Positions 63,019 through 64,000 of a DNA stretch of 64,000 bases are shown here, one piece after another. The stretch spans positions 132,927,965 to 132,991,964 of the forward strand of contig NC_067477.1 of assembly GCF_947179515.1 (NCBI RefSeq), given 5' to 3'. Made by a program: the position numbers and the translations under genes. The notes under the pieces are model-generated. The model was not told where the DNA came from. It searched no databases and saw only the letters and a list, made by a program, of their open reading frames with translations. This DNA comes from Apodemus sylvaticus (taxonomy: Eukaryota > Chordata > Mammalia > Rodentia > Muridae). Within the stretch, counting starts at the first letter, position 1. The number at the start of each line of letters is the position of its first letter.

Positions 63019-63371
63019 GTAGCCTTTCCCCAGCCTCCCCTTATGCAATTGTGAGGCAATGTTTTGACAGTATAGTTCACCTCTTGCTGAATGTCCATGC
63101 GTCTAGACATACGTCCCCTGATTGTAAGTGGGTTCCCTCTGGAAATGCTGAAGCTTTTTTAAGGAAAAAAAGTCACTTTAGGAAAGTGGGGGCTGAAAAG
63201 AGAATGGCCCCCACTCGTGGTCACGGGTGGTGGACAGAGCCGAGCACTTGGGACAAAGCAGCAGGGTTGTGACGAGTTTGAGGCCAACCTTATACAGTTC
63301 CAATCTGTATATCAAGACCCTGTGTGAAGGTCAGCAGTGCCTGCGCCCAGCTCAAGGGATCTGCCTTGTTC
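63019..63371. other. Mostly unique sequence
   Basis: A B1 right-arm scrap at 63270-63330 (GAGTTTGAGGCCAACCTTAT, ATCAAGACCCTGTGTGAA); nothing else. Confidence 0.45.
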
Positions 63372-63530
63372 TCTCTCCCTTCAAGGCAGGGTTTCCCTGT
63401 GTGTCTGTATGAATCTCTGGCTGTCTTGGAACTTATTCTGTAGATCAGGCTGGCCTTGAACTCACAGAGATCTATCTATCTCTTCTTCCCAAGTGCTTCG
63501 AGGAAAGGTGTGCATCACAAATGCCTGGCT
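63372..63530 (-). mobile_element. B1 SINE
   Basis: Inverted: CAAGGCAGGGTTTCCCTGTG, GGCTGTCTTGGAACTTATTC, CAGGCTGGCCTTGAACTCAC, AGGAAAGGTGTGCATCACAA. Confidence 0.92.
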
Positions 63531-63700
63531 TCCGGGGATTCTTGTTGTACAGTCAAGGCTAGCCTTCAACTACTGAGCCTCTTGCCTCTATTTCTCAGGT
63601 GCTGAGATGTTAAGTGTGTACCACCACATGGCTTATGTGTTGCTAGGGACTGAACTCAAGACTTTGTGCATAATAATAAAGACTCTACCAAATTTCATAT
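63531..63700 (-). mobile_element. B4-type SINE
   Basis: Inverted: GTACAGTCAAGGCTAGCCTT, GTGCTGAGATGTTAAGTGTG, GTTGCTAGGGACTGAACTCA, GACTCTACCAA at the ID-like end. Confidence 0.75.
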
Positions 63701-63724
63701 ATAGAGAGATAGTAGTAGAATATT

Positions 63725-63800
63725 TCCAGTTGTTGGTGGTAGAGTGCTGGCCTATCACCTGTGAGGATTTAGGTTCAACCCAGTATCTCAATGTAACACA
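63725..63800 (+). mobile_element. ID-type SINE fragment
   Basis: GGTGGTAGAGTGCTGGCCTA, TGTGAGGATTTAGGTTCAAC and CCAGTATCTCAATG resemble a decayed ID. Sequence after it to 64000 shows nothing. Confidence 0.55.
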
Positions 63801-64000
63801 AATCAGGGTACTTGGGAGTTCGACACCAAAGTTCCTCAAGAAATTTTGGTCATTTGTATGAAGCAGGGACACAAATGGACACAGCAAATAGGTAAGAGGT
63901 TCTTAATGTGAAATATATGAAGATTCCCATTGCAACATAGACTGTGATTAGGTACTGCTATGCACGATGCCCCATTAAAAATCTGAATTGAGTGGTATTG

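Overview
This is ordinary nuclear DNA from a rodent, almost certainly the genus Mus. The evidence is the repeat complement: many B1, B2, B3, B4 and ID SINEs, several mouse-type ERVL-MaLR LTRs (ORR1 and MT classes), a recent B2_Mm-like copy, and long CA/TG, GA and AAAG microsatellites. CpG is scarce and I see no CpG island. I can support no functional protein-coding gene, rRNA, tRNA or CRISPR array. The longest open frames are translations of simple repeats (Cys-Val, His-Thr) or run across SINEs by chance. The window reads as intergenic or deep intronic sequence.

Layout. 0-8 kb: sparse SINEs, an ORR1-like LTR, a B4 split from a B2 by a clean duplication, a 1-kb CA/CAGA repeat tract (5.6-6.6 kb), and two repeat-poor stretches that look like candidate regulatory DNA. 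9-12 kb: nested LTRs. A minus-strand MaLR LTR is broken by two later LTRs, and a plus-strand ORR1 LTR is broken by another LTR; each insertion has its own short target duplication. 12.4-12.9 kb: a full-length Rpl31 processed pseudogene (minus strand) inserted at the end of a B4, with a target-site duplication. 13-20 kb: B1, B3 and ID SINEs, an exact 45-bp duplication and a likely ERV remnant. 20.5-22.5 kb: a 5'-truncated Armcx2 processed pseudogene with poly(A) signal. 22.5-34.5 kb: SINEs, large CA/TG tracts, and a minus-strand ERV 3' LTR with its polypurine tract. 34.9-35.1 kb: a compact cluster of RUNX, GATA, MEF2 and NF-E2-like motifs. 36-50 kb: MaLR fragments, SINEs, a tail-only retrotransposition scar and a perfect 34-bp x 5 minisatellite. 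50.5-51 kb: an old L1 ORF2 remnant carrying a younger L1 3' end. 54-55 kb: repeat-poor AT-rich DNA with TCF/LEF and homeodomain motifs. 55.2-57.1 kb: a complete LTR-internal-LTR non-autonomous MaLR (ORR1) element with a leucine-tRNA-like primer site. 58-64 kb: further ORR1, MT and other LTRs, a URR1 hAT-like element, and SINEs.

The features do not form a pathway. They record successive retrotransposition: L1 machinery moved the SINEs, the tail-only insert and the two mRNA retrocopies, and ERVs left mostly LTRs. I found no novel biological system. The most useful leads are the two retropseudogenes, the structurally complete MaLR, the nested insertions (which can be ordered in time) and a few candidate enhancers. 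Family names come from recognition of consensus sequences, not from a search.
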